44,218 nt of DNA from Microcystis aeruginosa Ma_SC_T_19800800_S464 (GTDB lineage Bacteria; Cyanobacteriota; Cyanobacteriia; Cyanobacteriales; Microcystaceae). The position numbers and the translations under genes were made by a program. Location: positions 1-44,218 of the forward strand of contig SFBL01000130.1 of assembly GCA_007095785.1 (NCBI GenBank), in the 5' to 3' direction. Below the pieces are notes generated by a model. It was not told the origin of the DNA, made no database searches, and worked only from the letters and a program-made list of their open reading frames with translations. Positions 22,376-30,141 of this stretch are shown here, in pieces. How positions within the stretch are numbered: position 1 is the first letter of the stretch; every line of letters begins with the position of its first letter.

Positions 22376-22717
22376 TTACAGTCCCATTAAGATTCTCAGT
22401 CTGTCTTCAACCAATGCCAGCGTTTCTGAGGATACAGTTCCCCATCGCTTCTCAAGTCGTTCTACTGAGATTGATCTTACGTCCTCGCACTTGATAAAAC
22501 TTGGCATTTTCACTCCTCCCTCTGGGGGTTCCACTTTTAGGTGAAAAGGGATTCCTTTGTCTTTAGAAGTTACTGGCAAAACAACAACTAAGCCAGATGC
22601 ACCCTGATTAAACAGGTCTACTGAAATCACTAAACATGGACGCTTACCAGCCTGTTCATGCCCCCTTACTGGATTAAGGTCTGCTAGCCATATTTCTCCT
22701 CTGGTAATTTCTGCCAC
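22376..22717 (-). CDS. mazF: MazF/PemK-type mRNA interferase toxin
   Basis: A 113-residue protein starting from GTG at 22717: MAEITRGEIWLADLNPVRGH. RGEIWLADLNP...G.EQ.GKRPCLVIS is the standard MazF N-terminus, followed by VVVLPVTSKDKGIPFHLKVE, the conserved SFIKCEDVRSISVERL strand and a C-terminal helix. MazF enzymes cut single-stranded mRNA at short specific sequences. The GTG overlaps the antitoxin TAG by one base (TAGTG), so translation is coupled. The pair is on the − strand, inverted relative to the RelE-type module. It appears intact. Confidence 0.93.
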   Translation of the reverse strand: MAEITRGEIWLADLNPVRGHEQAGKRPCLVISVDLFNQGASGLVVVLPVTSKDKGIPFHLKVEPPEGGVKMPSFIKCEDVRSISVERLEKRWGTVSSETLALVEDRLRILMGL

Positions 22718-22962
22718 TACCCTTCTACTCCATCAGCGAGAGTTTGCTCCCATGTCTGCCTTTCAGAAATTTCCTCTTGCCATAAAGTCTCATTCTTCCT
22801 TAAGGCGGCGAAGGCTTCATTCGCTTGAACTAGAAAAACATATCTGCGATAATTTTCGATGGCTTTGTCTAATACTGTTGGGAGCGTATCCCCAGAGGAG
22901 TCAACGAGTGCTAACAGCGTTTTGTGAGCAGCCTCACTAATGCTAATTTTTAATTCAGGCAT
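22717..22962 (-). CDS. Antitoxin of the MazF-type module
   Basis: An 81-residue protein starting at ATG 22962 (MPELKISISEAAHKTLLALV), chosen over upstream in-frame codons because the ribbon-helix-helix-like part begins there and GAGAG precedes it. The N-terminal strand and two helices (TLPTVLDKAIENYRRY) look like a MetJ/Arc/CopG-type DNA-binding domain, and the C-terminus (ALRKNETLWQEEISERQTWE) is the acidic toxin-binding tail. Similar proteins are seen with MazF in cyanobacteria. It would repress its own promoter, which must lie between 22963 and the attC-like site. Confidence 0.83.
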   Translation of the reverse strand: MPELKISISEAAHKTLLALVDSSGDTLPTVLDKAIENYRRYVFLVQANEAFAALRKNETLWQEEISERQTWEQTLADGVEG

Positions 22963-23010
22963 ACTTTTCTCTCGTAGCTTGTGTAGGGCTATTGTAGCCA
23001 ATTGTGTAAG

Positions 23011-23098
23011 GGCTAACAACCTGCTTGGAGCGGACAGTTGAGAGGCCTTTCGTTGATCGCTATGGTTGATCTGCTGCCGCTCAACCAGAACGTTAGAC
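23011..23098 (+). other. attC-like (59-be) recombination site
   Basis: The ends GGCTAAC (23011-23017) and GTTAGAC (23092-23098) pair at 6 of 7 positions. After a 3-base unpaired spacer on each side, CTGCTTGGAGCGG (23021-23033) pairs with CCGCTCAACCAG (23077-23088) at 11 of 12 positions, with one bulged G (23027). A 43-base variable loop closes it. Two boxes separated by an unpaired spacer, with a bulged base on one strand and a GTTRRRY 3' end, is the defined structure of integron attC sites. The TAACAA 5' end and the CTCAAC...CGTTAGA 3' end are also like classical resistance-cassette sites. It lies just right of the MazF-type pair. Confidence 0.6.
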
Positions 23099-23156
23099 CG
23101 TAGAGATATTGAGTCTTTGCAACTACTTCAGCTCCTCTAATTAGTGAGATCGCAAT

Positions 23157-23328
23157 CTTGTAGGGTGCGTTTCCTAATCTGGCTCCTACTGCTCCACCGA
23201 TCAATTTTTTGGGAACGCACCATGCACATTTATTGAGGCTGTGAGTTTAGTTGCGATGCCGAAGGCACTGGGTAGCAGTGGCTGCAGCAACGTGGAAGCT
23301 AGACTATATTAAGCCCTATAGGTTGGAT
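23157..23328. repeat. Class-2 composite repeat, copy 4
   Basis: TAGGGTGCGTTTCC, the CTGCTCCACCGATC loop, GGGAACGCACCATGC and the GAAGGCACTGGGTAGCAG block are followed by the ATATTAAGCCCTATA end and an antitoxin start, the same order as copy 1 (20582-20758). Copy 1 and copy 4 are parts of one duplicated segment of about 300 bp. Confidence 0.8.
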
Positions 23329-23335
23329 GTTGTAT

Positions 23336-23470
23336 ATGACTGAACGACTTGAGCAGGCGATCGCCCAATTAAAAACTTTGTCAACCGATCAACAGGACGC
23401 GATCGCAACCCTAATTTTGGCAGAACTCGAAGAAGAGCAGCGATGGGATGATACTAAATCCAGTTATTAA
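23336..23470 (+). pseudogene. Truncated second copy of the RelE-module antitoxin, ended by a MITE
   Basis: Residues 1-37 (MTERLEQAIAQLKTLSTDQQ ... EEEQRW) match the antitoxin at 20768 with only a few changes. The frame then runs into the MITE at 23451 and stops after DDTKSSY, 44 residues in total. The rest of the antitoxin and its toxin are absent. It may still produce a short helix able to dimerise, but is best seen as a relic of duplication followed by insertion. Confidence 0.85.
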
Positions 23471-23543
23471 AAACTGATTATTTATTCTCCCTTTTGCCTT
23501 TTTCCTCTCCTGATATGTAGCCTATACTCAACGGATTTAGTAT
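23451..23543. mobile_element. MITE family A, complete copy 3
   Basis: ATACTAAATCC (23451-23461) and GGATTTAGTAT (23533-23543) are perfect terminal inverted repeats bounding 93 bp. The interior matches the copy at 2846-2930 in the opposite orientation. Its left end terminates the antitoxin relic, and its right end supplies the C-terminal codons and stop of the NDH-2 gene on the other strand. Confidence 0.85.
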
Positions 23544-24744
23544 TAGATAACACCTGTGAATAACGGAGTCGGAGAAGAATTTTTTTTGCCCAATGTTGAA
23601 ACACTTTCAACTGATGGCGTTTGCTGGGTAAACGCAGTATATAGACAAAACGACGCATTATATCGGCTAATCTACCAGTAATATTAATGCCAAAACTGGA
23701 GACAAGGGCTGATTGTTTACCCAGGGTTAACATATCACCTAAATGGAGATAATAATAGGGTTGGGGTGATTTTTTTCTGATCACTGCCGAGATATTTTTG
23801 GCTACTACACTGGCTGCTTGATAGGCTGCTTGTGCTGTGGCAGGAATTACCTGTTTACTAGGATAAATTTCGGCTATATCCCCAACGGCAAAAACTTCGG
23901 GATAGTCGATTAATTGTAAACTGGAACGGGTTAATAATTTGCCTTGTGCTGTTTTCTGACAATCTAAATTATTGATCCAATCCTGTGCTTGGGTTCCTGC
24001 TGTCCACAATAATAAATCAATGGAGATGACTTCATTTGTATTATCTTTAAATACGGTTATGGAATTAGCTGCAACTTCCTTTAATCCTGTGTTTAAATAG
24101 AGACTAACATTCTTGGCTAAAAGGGAACGATAGGAAGCAACACGCACCGATTTAGGGAAGTTTTGCAGTATTTCCTCGTTCTTTTCCACTAGATGAACTT
24201 TGCCTTTTTTTCCTAAACGATCAGCCACCTTACAGGCTAATTCTACCCCATTGGGACCGCCGCCAATAATTGCTAAATCAATTGAGGATTTTCCTTGAGT
24301 TTCTAAGTCATGAATTGCCGTTTGTAATTTTTCCACATCCTCTAAACTCCGAAAAGTTAGCCCATAATCGGCTAACCCCGGTATAGCCGGCCAACGATTC
24401 CGCACTCCCACCGCTAAAACGAGGTAATCATAATCTATAACTTCCTCATTTTCTAAATATACTCGATGATTGTTTAAGTCAATATTACTGGCTTTTTGAG
24501 GTTTTAAATTAACCTGAGTTCCTGTTAATAATTGACGGTAGGAGGGGGCAATTTCCCAGCGTTGTAATTCTCCTGTAATTAGTTCATAGAGAAGGGGAGT
24601 AAAGAGAAAATGGTCTTTCGGTTCGACTAAAGTTATTTGCCATTGACCTGATTTTACTGCTGTTAATCGACTCAGATCGAGCGCCGTGTATAAACCACCA
24701 AAACCCCCCCCCAGAATGCAAATCTTAGTTATAGGTTTATTCAT
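23482..24744 (-). CDS. Type II NADH dehydrogenase (NDH-2)-like FAD oxidoreductase
   Basis: A 420-residue flavoprotein with two dinucleotide folds: FAD site CILGGGFGGLYTA near residue 9 and NAD(P)H site AIIGGGPNGVELA near 160, plus the late VFAVGDIAEI FAD-contact motif. HFLFTPLLYELITGEL and LLWTAGTQ are typical of the cyanobacterial NDH-2 (Ndb) group that passes electrons from NAD(P)H to quinone without pumping protons. The C-terminal part ends in basic, amphipathic sequence suited to membrane association. The last 20 residues, from NTKSVEY to RGKRQKGE, are encoded by a MITE, which also supplies the TAA. The start overlaps the SGNH-like gene by 4 bases (ATGA), so the two are translationally coupled. 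Confidence 0.88.
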   Translation of the reverse strand: MNKPITKICILGGGFGGLYTALDLSRLTAVKSGQWQITLVEPKDHFLFTPLLYELITGELQRWEIAPSYRQLLTGTQVNLKPQKASNIDLNNHRVYLENEEVIDYDYLVLAVGVRNRWPAIPGLADYGLTFRSLEDVEKLQTAIHDLETQGKSSIDLAIIGGGPNGVELACKVADRLGKKGKVHLVEKNEEILQNFPKSVRVASYRSLLAKNVSLYLNTGLKEVAANSITVFKDNTNEVISIDLLLWTAGTQAQDWINNLDCQKTAQGKLLTRSSLQLIDYPEVFAVGDIAEIYPSKQVIPATAQAAYQAASVVAKNISAVIRKKSPQPYYYLHLGDMLTLGKQSALVSSFGINITGRLADIMRRFVYILRLPSKRHQLKVFQHWAKKILLRLRYSQVLSNTKSVEYRLHIRRGKRQKGE

Positions 24745-25700
24745 GGATTTTTATTCTCAGTTGTGTTTAAGATGGGTTTCAGTTCCGAAACTAATTGTTC
24801 TGAACGAATAATTCTCGCCGGGGGCAAAAGATGATAGTGAGTGTCAGCAAAAATAGTAGAATCGGTCTTAATATTCAAGTCTTTTGGGTCATAAATTGTT
24901 GGCACAACCCGACTTAATTCTTCGGCAGATTTGCGAATATTAGCAACGGTTTTACCATCATTTTTGGCATAAACCCAGGGCAAAGAAACCACTAAAGTCG
25001 CCCCTTTTGCTTCTAAATCTTTCTTGAGTTTTTCAATAGCTTTAATCGAGTGAGGAGAAGCAGCAGTATCAAAGGTCATTTGCCACCATTTCCCCGTTCT
25101 TTCCTTAACTATAGTCGGATCACCTGTATTAGTCATTGGATCGGAAAGATAACCCGTCATTCTGCCTTTGGTGAATAAATCAACCGTGGATTTAGTAACT
25201 GGACGCATCCCCGGAATACCTAATAACCAAGTATCCTCGATCATGGTTTTTAAAGGTATCCCACCTAACCCCGGTTTGCCAATAGCGACGCTAAAAGGTG
25301 CGGACCCCCAAAGTCCTTCGCCGCGATTAAAACCGTCCTCATCCATGAGCATGAGATATTCAGGAATCAGCAGAATGACATCCCCTTGGCGTGCTTTTTC
25401 GAGAATCATAGCGGCAATGACATTTAACCCGATGTCCCCCTGTAAACCGAAGTTAACCACAGGCATTCCCAATTCTTTGGCCATTAATTCCGAATTTATG
25501 CTATAATGCGCTCCCGATCCTGCCGTGACGATTAAACGCCGCGGTCCTTCGACCCTAGCTGCGATCGCTGATTTTTCTTCGTACATCATCCGCAACCAGC
25601 TTAATTCGCCGCCGTAGATGACATTATAAACAAAGCCGAGGGACCAAGCGACTCCCAGAGAAGCTAACCAGGGGAAAATGTTAAAGGATTTAGTATTCAT
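24741..25700 (-). CDS. SGNH-hydrolase-like protein, partner of the MBOAT acyltransferase
   Basis: A 319-residue protein with one N-terminal hydrophobic anchor (IFPWLASLGVAWSLGFVYNV) and an extracytoplasmic domain. LIVTAGSGAHYSINSELMAK is in the place of the GDS nucleophile block, VVNFGLQGDIGL follows as the Gly block, and FADTHYHLLP resembles the D-x-x-H ending. This is the arrangement of AlgJ/AlgX/DltD-type proteins that work beside MBOAT enzymes in O-acylation of exported glycans. The gene is directly downstream of the MBOAT gene with touching ends, which supports a joint role. The first catalytic Ser is in GSG rather than GDS, so activity is not certain. Confidence 0.75.
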   Translation of the reverse strand: MNTKSFNIFPWLASLGVAWSLGFVYNVIYGGELSWLRMMYEEKSAIAARVEGPRRLIVTAGSGAHYSINSELMAKELGMPVVNFGLQGDIGLNVIAAMILEKARQGDVILLIPEYLMLMDEDGFNRGEGLWGSAPFSVAIGKPGLGGIPLKTMIEDTWLLGIPGMRPVTKSTVDLFTKGRMTGYLSDPMTNTGDPTIVKERTGKWWQMTFDTAASPHSIKAIEKLKKDLEAKGATLVVSLPWVYAKNDGKTVANIRKSAEELSRVVPTIYDPKDLNIKTDSTIFADTHYHLLPPARIIRSEQLVSELKPILNTTENKNP

Positions 25701-27160
25701 CAGAATTCAAAGTAAATAAAGTCACCGGTATTAGTGGAAGCTAGGAGAATAGTTAAACCTAGCAATATTTTAGACAGCCAAGGCGATAGTAATAGTTCAT
25801 ATTCAAACTTTTTCTGAGCAATAGCCAGATGTTCGAGGATTAAAACAATGATACCAAGAACTAAAGCCACGCTTAAAACTGCTCCTTGATTGAGAGTATA
25901 GGAACTAAAAATTTCCCCGATATTAGCTAAGGAATAATTGAAAGGATTGGCAATAACCAGCACTTTGCCGATTAATCTTCTGGTGTTAATCTCCATGAAA
26001 AAGAGACAGCCAAAAATGACAGCCAATTGCGTTAAGGCCCAGGAGACAATTTGCGGCTGAGAAACGTATTTCCCGACAAAAGCATAGAAAGGTCGGCCTA
26101 GATAACGCAGTAATAATAATAATGCCCCGTGGTAAGCACCCCAAAAGATAAAATTCCAAGCTGCACCGTGCCAGAAACCTGAAAGAGTAAAGGTAATGAA
26201 TAGATAAAAAGGCGCCCAATTTTTATTGGAACCCATCAGGGGTAAAAACACATAATCTCGAAACCAAGTGCTAAGGGTAATATGCCAACGTCGCCAAAAT
26301 TCGTTAATACTTTGGGATGTGTAGGGTGCTAAAAAGTTTAATTCCAATCTAATGCCGACAAAATAGGCTAAACCAACAGCAATAAAGCTATAACCGCCGA
26401 AGTCAAAATAGATTCTCAGGGTGAATAAAAAGGCCTCAAACCAGATATACCAAGCATTATCGATCATCTTATCTAATTCGATGTAGGGAGCAATGTTATC
26501 GGCGAGGACAAATTTCATAAATAAACCGAGGGAAAGCCAACGCAAACCCTTCTCGAAGTTTTCTCCTGTAAATTTGAGGCGAAATCCCTCCATTTGTGGT
26601 AATAAATCCCGGCGACGCTCGATCGGACCTGCGACAATTTGCGGGAAAAAGGAGATAAAATTGACATAATCGAGAACGGCTAGGGGTTTCTTTTTCTTTT
26701 CGCGTAGGGAGTCCACCACGAAAGCCACCATCTGGAAGGTATAGAAGGATACCCCCGGTGGTATTTGGCTAGGCACGGGAATTGGGGAAAGTTCCTTCCA
26801 GTTAGGGGGGAGAGAAACGAATAATCCGATGATTTCCTCGACAAAAAAGCCGAAATACTTGAAGTAGGCAAGGACGAGAATATCGATGACGATAACGATA
26901 GTGGCTAGGAGATTCGCCTTCCAGCCGCCCATTTTCAGCACTAGCCAGACCATAATGTAGTTAAAGGCTAGGGAGACGATGAAAACGAAAAAACTGGTAC
27001 GACTGGCGTAATAAAACAGGATTAGGGACAGCGCCGCCAATCCGACCCCATCAAAAACACCTCGCCAGAGATTGAAGGACTTCGCCAGGTAGCGTGCCGT
27101 TAAGAAAGGAACGCTAAAAAGGATTAATATCCACCAAAATATAAAATCAGAGTAATTCAA
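25700..27160 (-). CDS. MBOAT family O-acyltransferase (AlgI-like)
   Basis: A 486-residue multi-pass membrane protein with about ten to twelve hydrophobic segments. Family hallmarks are present: PPGVSFYTFQMVAFVVDSLR, FFPQIVAGPIERRRDLLPQ, WRRWHITLSTWFRDYVFLPL and the catalytic His in SGFWHGAAWNFIFWGAYHG. AlgI-type enzymes move acyl groups across the membrane for transfer to alginate, teichoic acids or exopolysaccharide. Here the acceptor is unknown; Microcystis makes abundant mucilage, which is a plausible target (inference). It starts a three-gene − strand cluster with the SGNH-like protein and NDH-2. Length and motifs are complete. Confidence 0.93.
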   Translation of the reverse strand: MNYSDFIFWWILILFSVPFLTARYLAKSFNLWRGVFDGVGLAALSLILFYYASRTSFFVFIVSLAFNYIMVWLVLKMGGWKANLLATIVIVIDILVLAYFKYFGFFVEEIIGLFVSLPPNWKELSPIPVPSQIPPGVSFYTFQMVAFVVDSLREKKKKPLAVLDYVNFISFFPQIVAGPIERRRDLLPQMEGFRLKFTGENFEKGLRWLSLGLFMKFVLADNIAPYIELDKMIDNAWYIWFEAFLFTLRIYFDFGGYSFIAVGLAYFVGIRLELNFLAPYTSQSINEFWRRWHITLSTWFRDYVFLPLMGSNKNWAPFYLFITFTLSGFWHGAAWNFIFWGAYHGALLLLLRYLGRPFYAFVGKYVSQPQIVSWALTQLAVIFGCLFFMEINTRRLIGKVLVIANPFNYSLANIGEIFSSYTLNQGAVLSVALVLGIIVLILEHLAIAQKKFEYELLLSPWLSKILLGLTILLASTNTGDFIYFEF

Positions 27161-27322
27161 GGCTTGTTAACTCCTGATGGTCTGTGTTACCTTGTTTGAG
27201 ATGGGTTTCCTGACTTCTGATGCTCAGAGACGAGGGATTTTCTTGACAAGCCTATCAAACTTTGTCAGACTTGTCCATAAAATTAACTCCAGCAATCCTA
27301 AAAAATTGAGGCTAGACAAGCA

Positions 27323-28294
27323 ATGCTTTACCAAAAACTGTTAGATGCACATAAACGCTATCGGCAATTTAAGACTTATCCCCATATTGCTGATCAATAT
27401 TGGTCTAGTCAGTTGGCAGAGCATAATATTAATCCCAATTATGTAGAATATGATACTAAGTCTGGGCAACTTTTCTATAAACCTTTAGGTATCAGTTTAA
27501 GCAAAAATAAGCAGGATTTCCTCTTGGGTAGTAAAGTTTTTAACAAAGCTAACGCCTTAAAATATCTGGCCGATTGTAAATTTTATATCGATGAGAACGG
27601 GTTACTAATTATCGAGATCGATGGAGTTAAGCTAATTATCGAGACGGGACAGGATTTAGATATCGCCCATGAAATTTTCCTTTTAGGTGTATATAATTTC
27701 CTCTATGATAAGCCCTGTGTAGCGATCGATATTGGTATGAATACGGGTTTTGCTAGTCTCTTTTTTGCTAATCGAGCTAATGTGAAAGCTGTCTATAGTT
27801 ACGAACCTTTTAAGGCTACCTACGACCAAGCTTTAAGAAATTTTGCCCTCAATCCTAATCTAGCGGAGAAGATTAAAGCTTTTGATTATGGAGTCGGCGA
27901 TCGGGATGAAATTATTCAAGTCGAATACGATTACAATGTTAAAGGTAGTGTTGGTATTTCTGGTATTGACAACCAATTAAAACCTTTTGCCTCGAAACAA
28001 ACCGCTACAGCCGATTTAATTCTTAAACCTTTCACCGATGTGTTTAAAGGTATTACCTCTGACTATCCCGATAGCGATATTGTTGCCAAGATTGATTGTG
28101 AAGGTTCTGAATACGAAATCCTCAATTCTTTAGCGGCAACTGGTCAATTAGGACAGATGAAAATTATCATGATGGAATGGCATAAAAAGGGTCCCGATGC
28201 TTTAGTCAAACATCTGCAAGACTTCGGTTTTATCATCTTCTCCCGGATGCCTCGCAGTAAAAATGTCGGCACTTTGTACGCAATTAAACCGTAA
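27323..28294 (+). CDS. FkbM family methyltransferase
   Basis: A 323-residue protein. The C-terminal two thirds form a Rossmann methyltransferase: SAM motif VAIDIGMNTGFASLFFA near residue 135, acidic YSYEPF after strand 2, AFDYGVGDRDE, and IVAKIDCEGSEYEILNSL, which is the FkbM signature. The N-terminal 120 residues are an extra domain with no clear match. FkbM enzymes O-methylate sugars or natural products. Neighbouring MBOAT and galE genes make glycan modification plausible, but the substrate is not shown. It is divergent from the MBOAT gene with a 162-base gap. Confidence 0.88.
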   Translation: MLYQKLLDAHKRYRQFKTYPHIADQYWSSQLAEHNINPNYVEYDTKSGQLFYKPLGISLSKNKQDFLLGSKVFNKANALKYLADCKFYIDENGLLIIEIDGVKLIIETGQDLDIAHEIFLLGVYNFLYDKPCVAIDIGMNTGFASLFFANRANVKAVYSYEPFKATYDQALRNFALNPNLAEKIKAFDYGVGDRDEIIQVEYDYNVKGSVGISGIDNQLKPFASKQTATADLILKPFTDVFKGITSDYPDSDIVAKIDCEGSEYEILNSLAATGQLGQMKIIMMEWHKKGPDALVKHLQDFGFIIFSRMPRSKNVGTLYAIKP

Positions 28295-28310
28295 AGTCAG
28301 GAGTGAGGTG

Positions 28311-28395
28311 ATGGGGAAATGGGGAAATGGGGAAATTTCCACTAATACTCCAAAACCCCAACACCTTCTAACTGATAACTGCTAACTGATAACTG
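28311..28395. repeat. Short tandem repeats in the fkbM-lipoprotein gap
   Basis: ATGGGGAA-type units of 8 bases are repeated about three times (28311-28336), followed by TAACTGATAACTGC twice (about 28368-28394). Such low-complexity runs are frequent between Microcystis genes. No gene or clear terminator seen. Confidence 0.7.
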
Positions 28396-28397
28396 CT

Positions 28398-28823
28398 TTA
28401 CTGTGCTTGACAATAGGTATTAAAAGCTTCGCCAGTTTCTTTTTCTAATTGTCCGGCTTTTCTTACCTTTTCCTGTGCTAATTTTGCCCCGTTTTTATTG
28501 CGAGTTTCGATAACTTGAATTATTTCACGAGTGGCAGTGGCATAATCTTCGTAAACTTGAGCGAAAGCGGTCTTATATTTTTCTAGTTCAGGATCCTTCA
28601 CTGCTAATTTTTTCATATTTTCTGCGGCCTGTTCGATTTTATCGGCGGCTAATAGCCAACTTTTTTGGTCAATTTCTGTCCCTTGACCCTTGGTTAAGGA
28701 TTTGGTTTCTTGGGCCACTTCGTTGGCAATCCGATAGATTTTTTGACATTGAAACTGTTTACTATCAGCACAACTTGCCAAAAAAGTCAAGCCTATAAAT
28801 GTTAAGATTATTTTGTTATTCAT
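28398..28823 (-). CDS. Predicted small lipoprotein
   Basis: A 141-residue protein with a lipoprotein signal: MNNKIILTFIGLTFLASC, where LASC is a lipobox and Cys18 the acylation site. The mature part is a Lys/Glu-rich helical bundle (AADKIEQAAENMKKLAVKDP, KTAFAQVYEDYATATREI) with a Cys near each end (FQCQK, NTYCQAQ) that could form a disulfide. No enzyme motif. It would be anchored to a membrane facing the periplasm. Neighbours give no clue to its role. The signal peptide call is firm; the function is unknown. Confidence 0.85.
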   Translation of the reverse strand: MNNKIILTFIGLTFLASCADSKQFQCQKIYRIANEVAQETKSLTKGQGTEIDQKSWLLAADKIEQAAENMKKLAVKDPELEKYKTAFAQVYEDYATATREIIQVIETRNKNGAKLAQEKVRKAGQLEKETGEAFNTYCQAQ

Positions 28824-28879
28824 AGCAAGGTATTCGAGAGGATTCTAGAGAAGCTTATAGCAGTAAACTATCAGCCTCT

Positions 28880-29000
28880 AAGTAGGGAGGCACAATTATT
28901 TGTAGGATGGGTTAGCGCACTTCGTAAACTATGCGGGCGTTGGGTTTCATGCTTCAACCCAACCTACGTTGATCTTATATTTAATTCCACCCACCTACTT
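28880..29000. mobile_element. MITE-like element (family B, copy 2)
   Basis: About 121 bp nearly identical to 16531-16647, bounded by AAGTAGGGAGGCACAATT and AATTCCACCCACCTACTT. This copy has four more bases in the GGATGGGTTAGCGCAC part and a better right inverted repeat. It lies between the lipoprotein start and the galE end, with no coding capacity. Confidence 0.8.
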
Positions 29001-29073
29001 AGTAGTTTTTTACTGTTATCGACTGATAGAATTGTTCAATCTGATAATACTAAAGTTTAGCAGTCGATCGCTG

Positions 29074-30072
29074 TTAAGCGTGTCTTTTTTGATGCCAATT
29101 CCAGGCGTGTTCAACTATTACCTTGAGATCGGCATATTGGGGATGCCAACCGAGAACCTGTTTAGCTTTATCACTACTGCCGATTAAAATGGGGGCATCA
29201 CCTGCCCTTCTGGGACTTTCGATTACAGGAATATCTAAACCAGTTACCGCTTGCGCTGTTTCAATCACTTCCCGCACAGAAAAACCGTTACCATTACCTA
29301 AATTAAACACATTACTTTCGCCACCATTTAAGAGATATTCTAAACCTAAAACGTGAGCCTGGGCCAAATCATTAACATGGATATAATCCCGAACAGCAGT
29401 ACCATCGGGAGTATCATAATCCGTGCCGAAAATTGACAGGGAATCCCGTTTTTTCAGGGCAGTTAATAAAGCCAAGGGAATTAAATGGGTTTCCGGTTGG
29501 TGATCTTCCCCTAATAAACCACTGGGATCGGCTCCTGAAGCATTAAAATAACGGAAAGCCACCGATTTTAAACCATAGGCCGGATCAAAATCCCTAAGAA
29601 TTTGTTCCACCATTTCCTTACTGGCTGCGTAGGGACTGAGGGGATGATGGGGATGACTTTCCGTCATCGGAATTTCCTTCGGCATTCCATAAATGGCACA
29701 GGTGGAAGAAAAAACAAATTTCTTCACATCGGCGGCGATCATCGCTTGCAAAAGAGTCAGACTACCACTAACATTATTTTGATAGTAAATAGCCGGTTCT
29801 TCGACCGATTCCCCCACGGCAATAAAAGCGGCAAAGTGCATGACGGCGGCGATATCACGACTAGCAAATAAATTATCCAGCAGCGATCGATCCCTGGTAT
29901 CACCGACAATTAACTCAACTTTTAACACATCCTTAATGATTTCGGCGTGACCGTAGGATAAGTTATCGAGTACGATGACGGAATAACCGGCATTTTTGAG
30001 CGCTAGAACCGCATGGGAACCAATATAACCCGCACCGCCAGTAACGAGAATGGTAGGTTTAACTTGAGACAC
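29074..30072 (-). CDS. galE: UDP-glucose 4-epimerase
   Basis: A 332-residue short-chain dehydrogenase of the extended type: NAD site TGGAGYIGSHAVLAL, LDNLSYGH, the HFAAFIAVGES stretch, the catalytic STCAIYG Ser/Thr and the YAASK Tyr-x-x-x-Lys pair, then VAFRYFNASGAD and the substrate region EDHQPETHLIPL, all typical of GalE. It interconverts UDP-glucose and UDP-galactose for glycolipid and polysaccharide synthesis. The start gives MSQVKPTILVTGGAG. It is divergent from the polyphosphate:AMP phosphotransferase gene with a 69-base gap. Confidence 0.95.
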   Translation of the reverse strand: MSQVKPTILVTGGAGYIGSHAVLALKNAGYSVIVLDNLSYGHAEIIKDVLKVELIVGDTRDRSLLDNLFASRDIAAVMHFAAFIAVGESVEEPAIYYQNNVSGSLTLLQAMIAADVKKFVFSSTCAIYGMPKEIPMTESHPHHPLSPYAASKEMVEQILRDFDPAYGLKSVAFRYFNASGADPSGLLGEDHQPETHLIPLALLTALKKRDSLSIFGTDYDTPDGTAVRDYIHVNDLAQAHVLGLEYLLNGGESNVFNLGNGNGFSVREVIETAQAVTGLDIPVIESPRRAGDAPILIGSSDKAKQVLGWHPQYADLKVIVEHAWNWHQKRHA

Positions 30073-30141
30073 GCGATCATACCTATTTGAAATTGACTTG
30101 TCTATAACTTTATACCCTAATTTTCCTTTTAGTTGACCATC

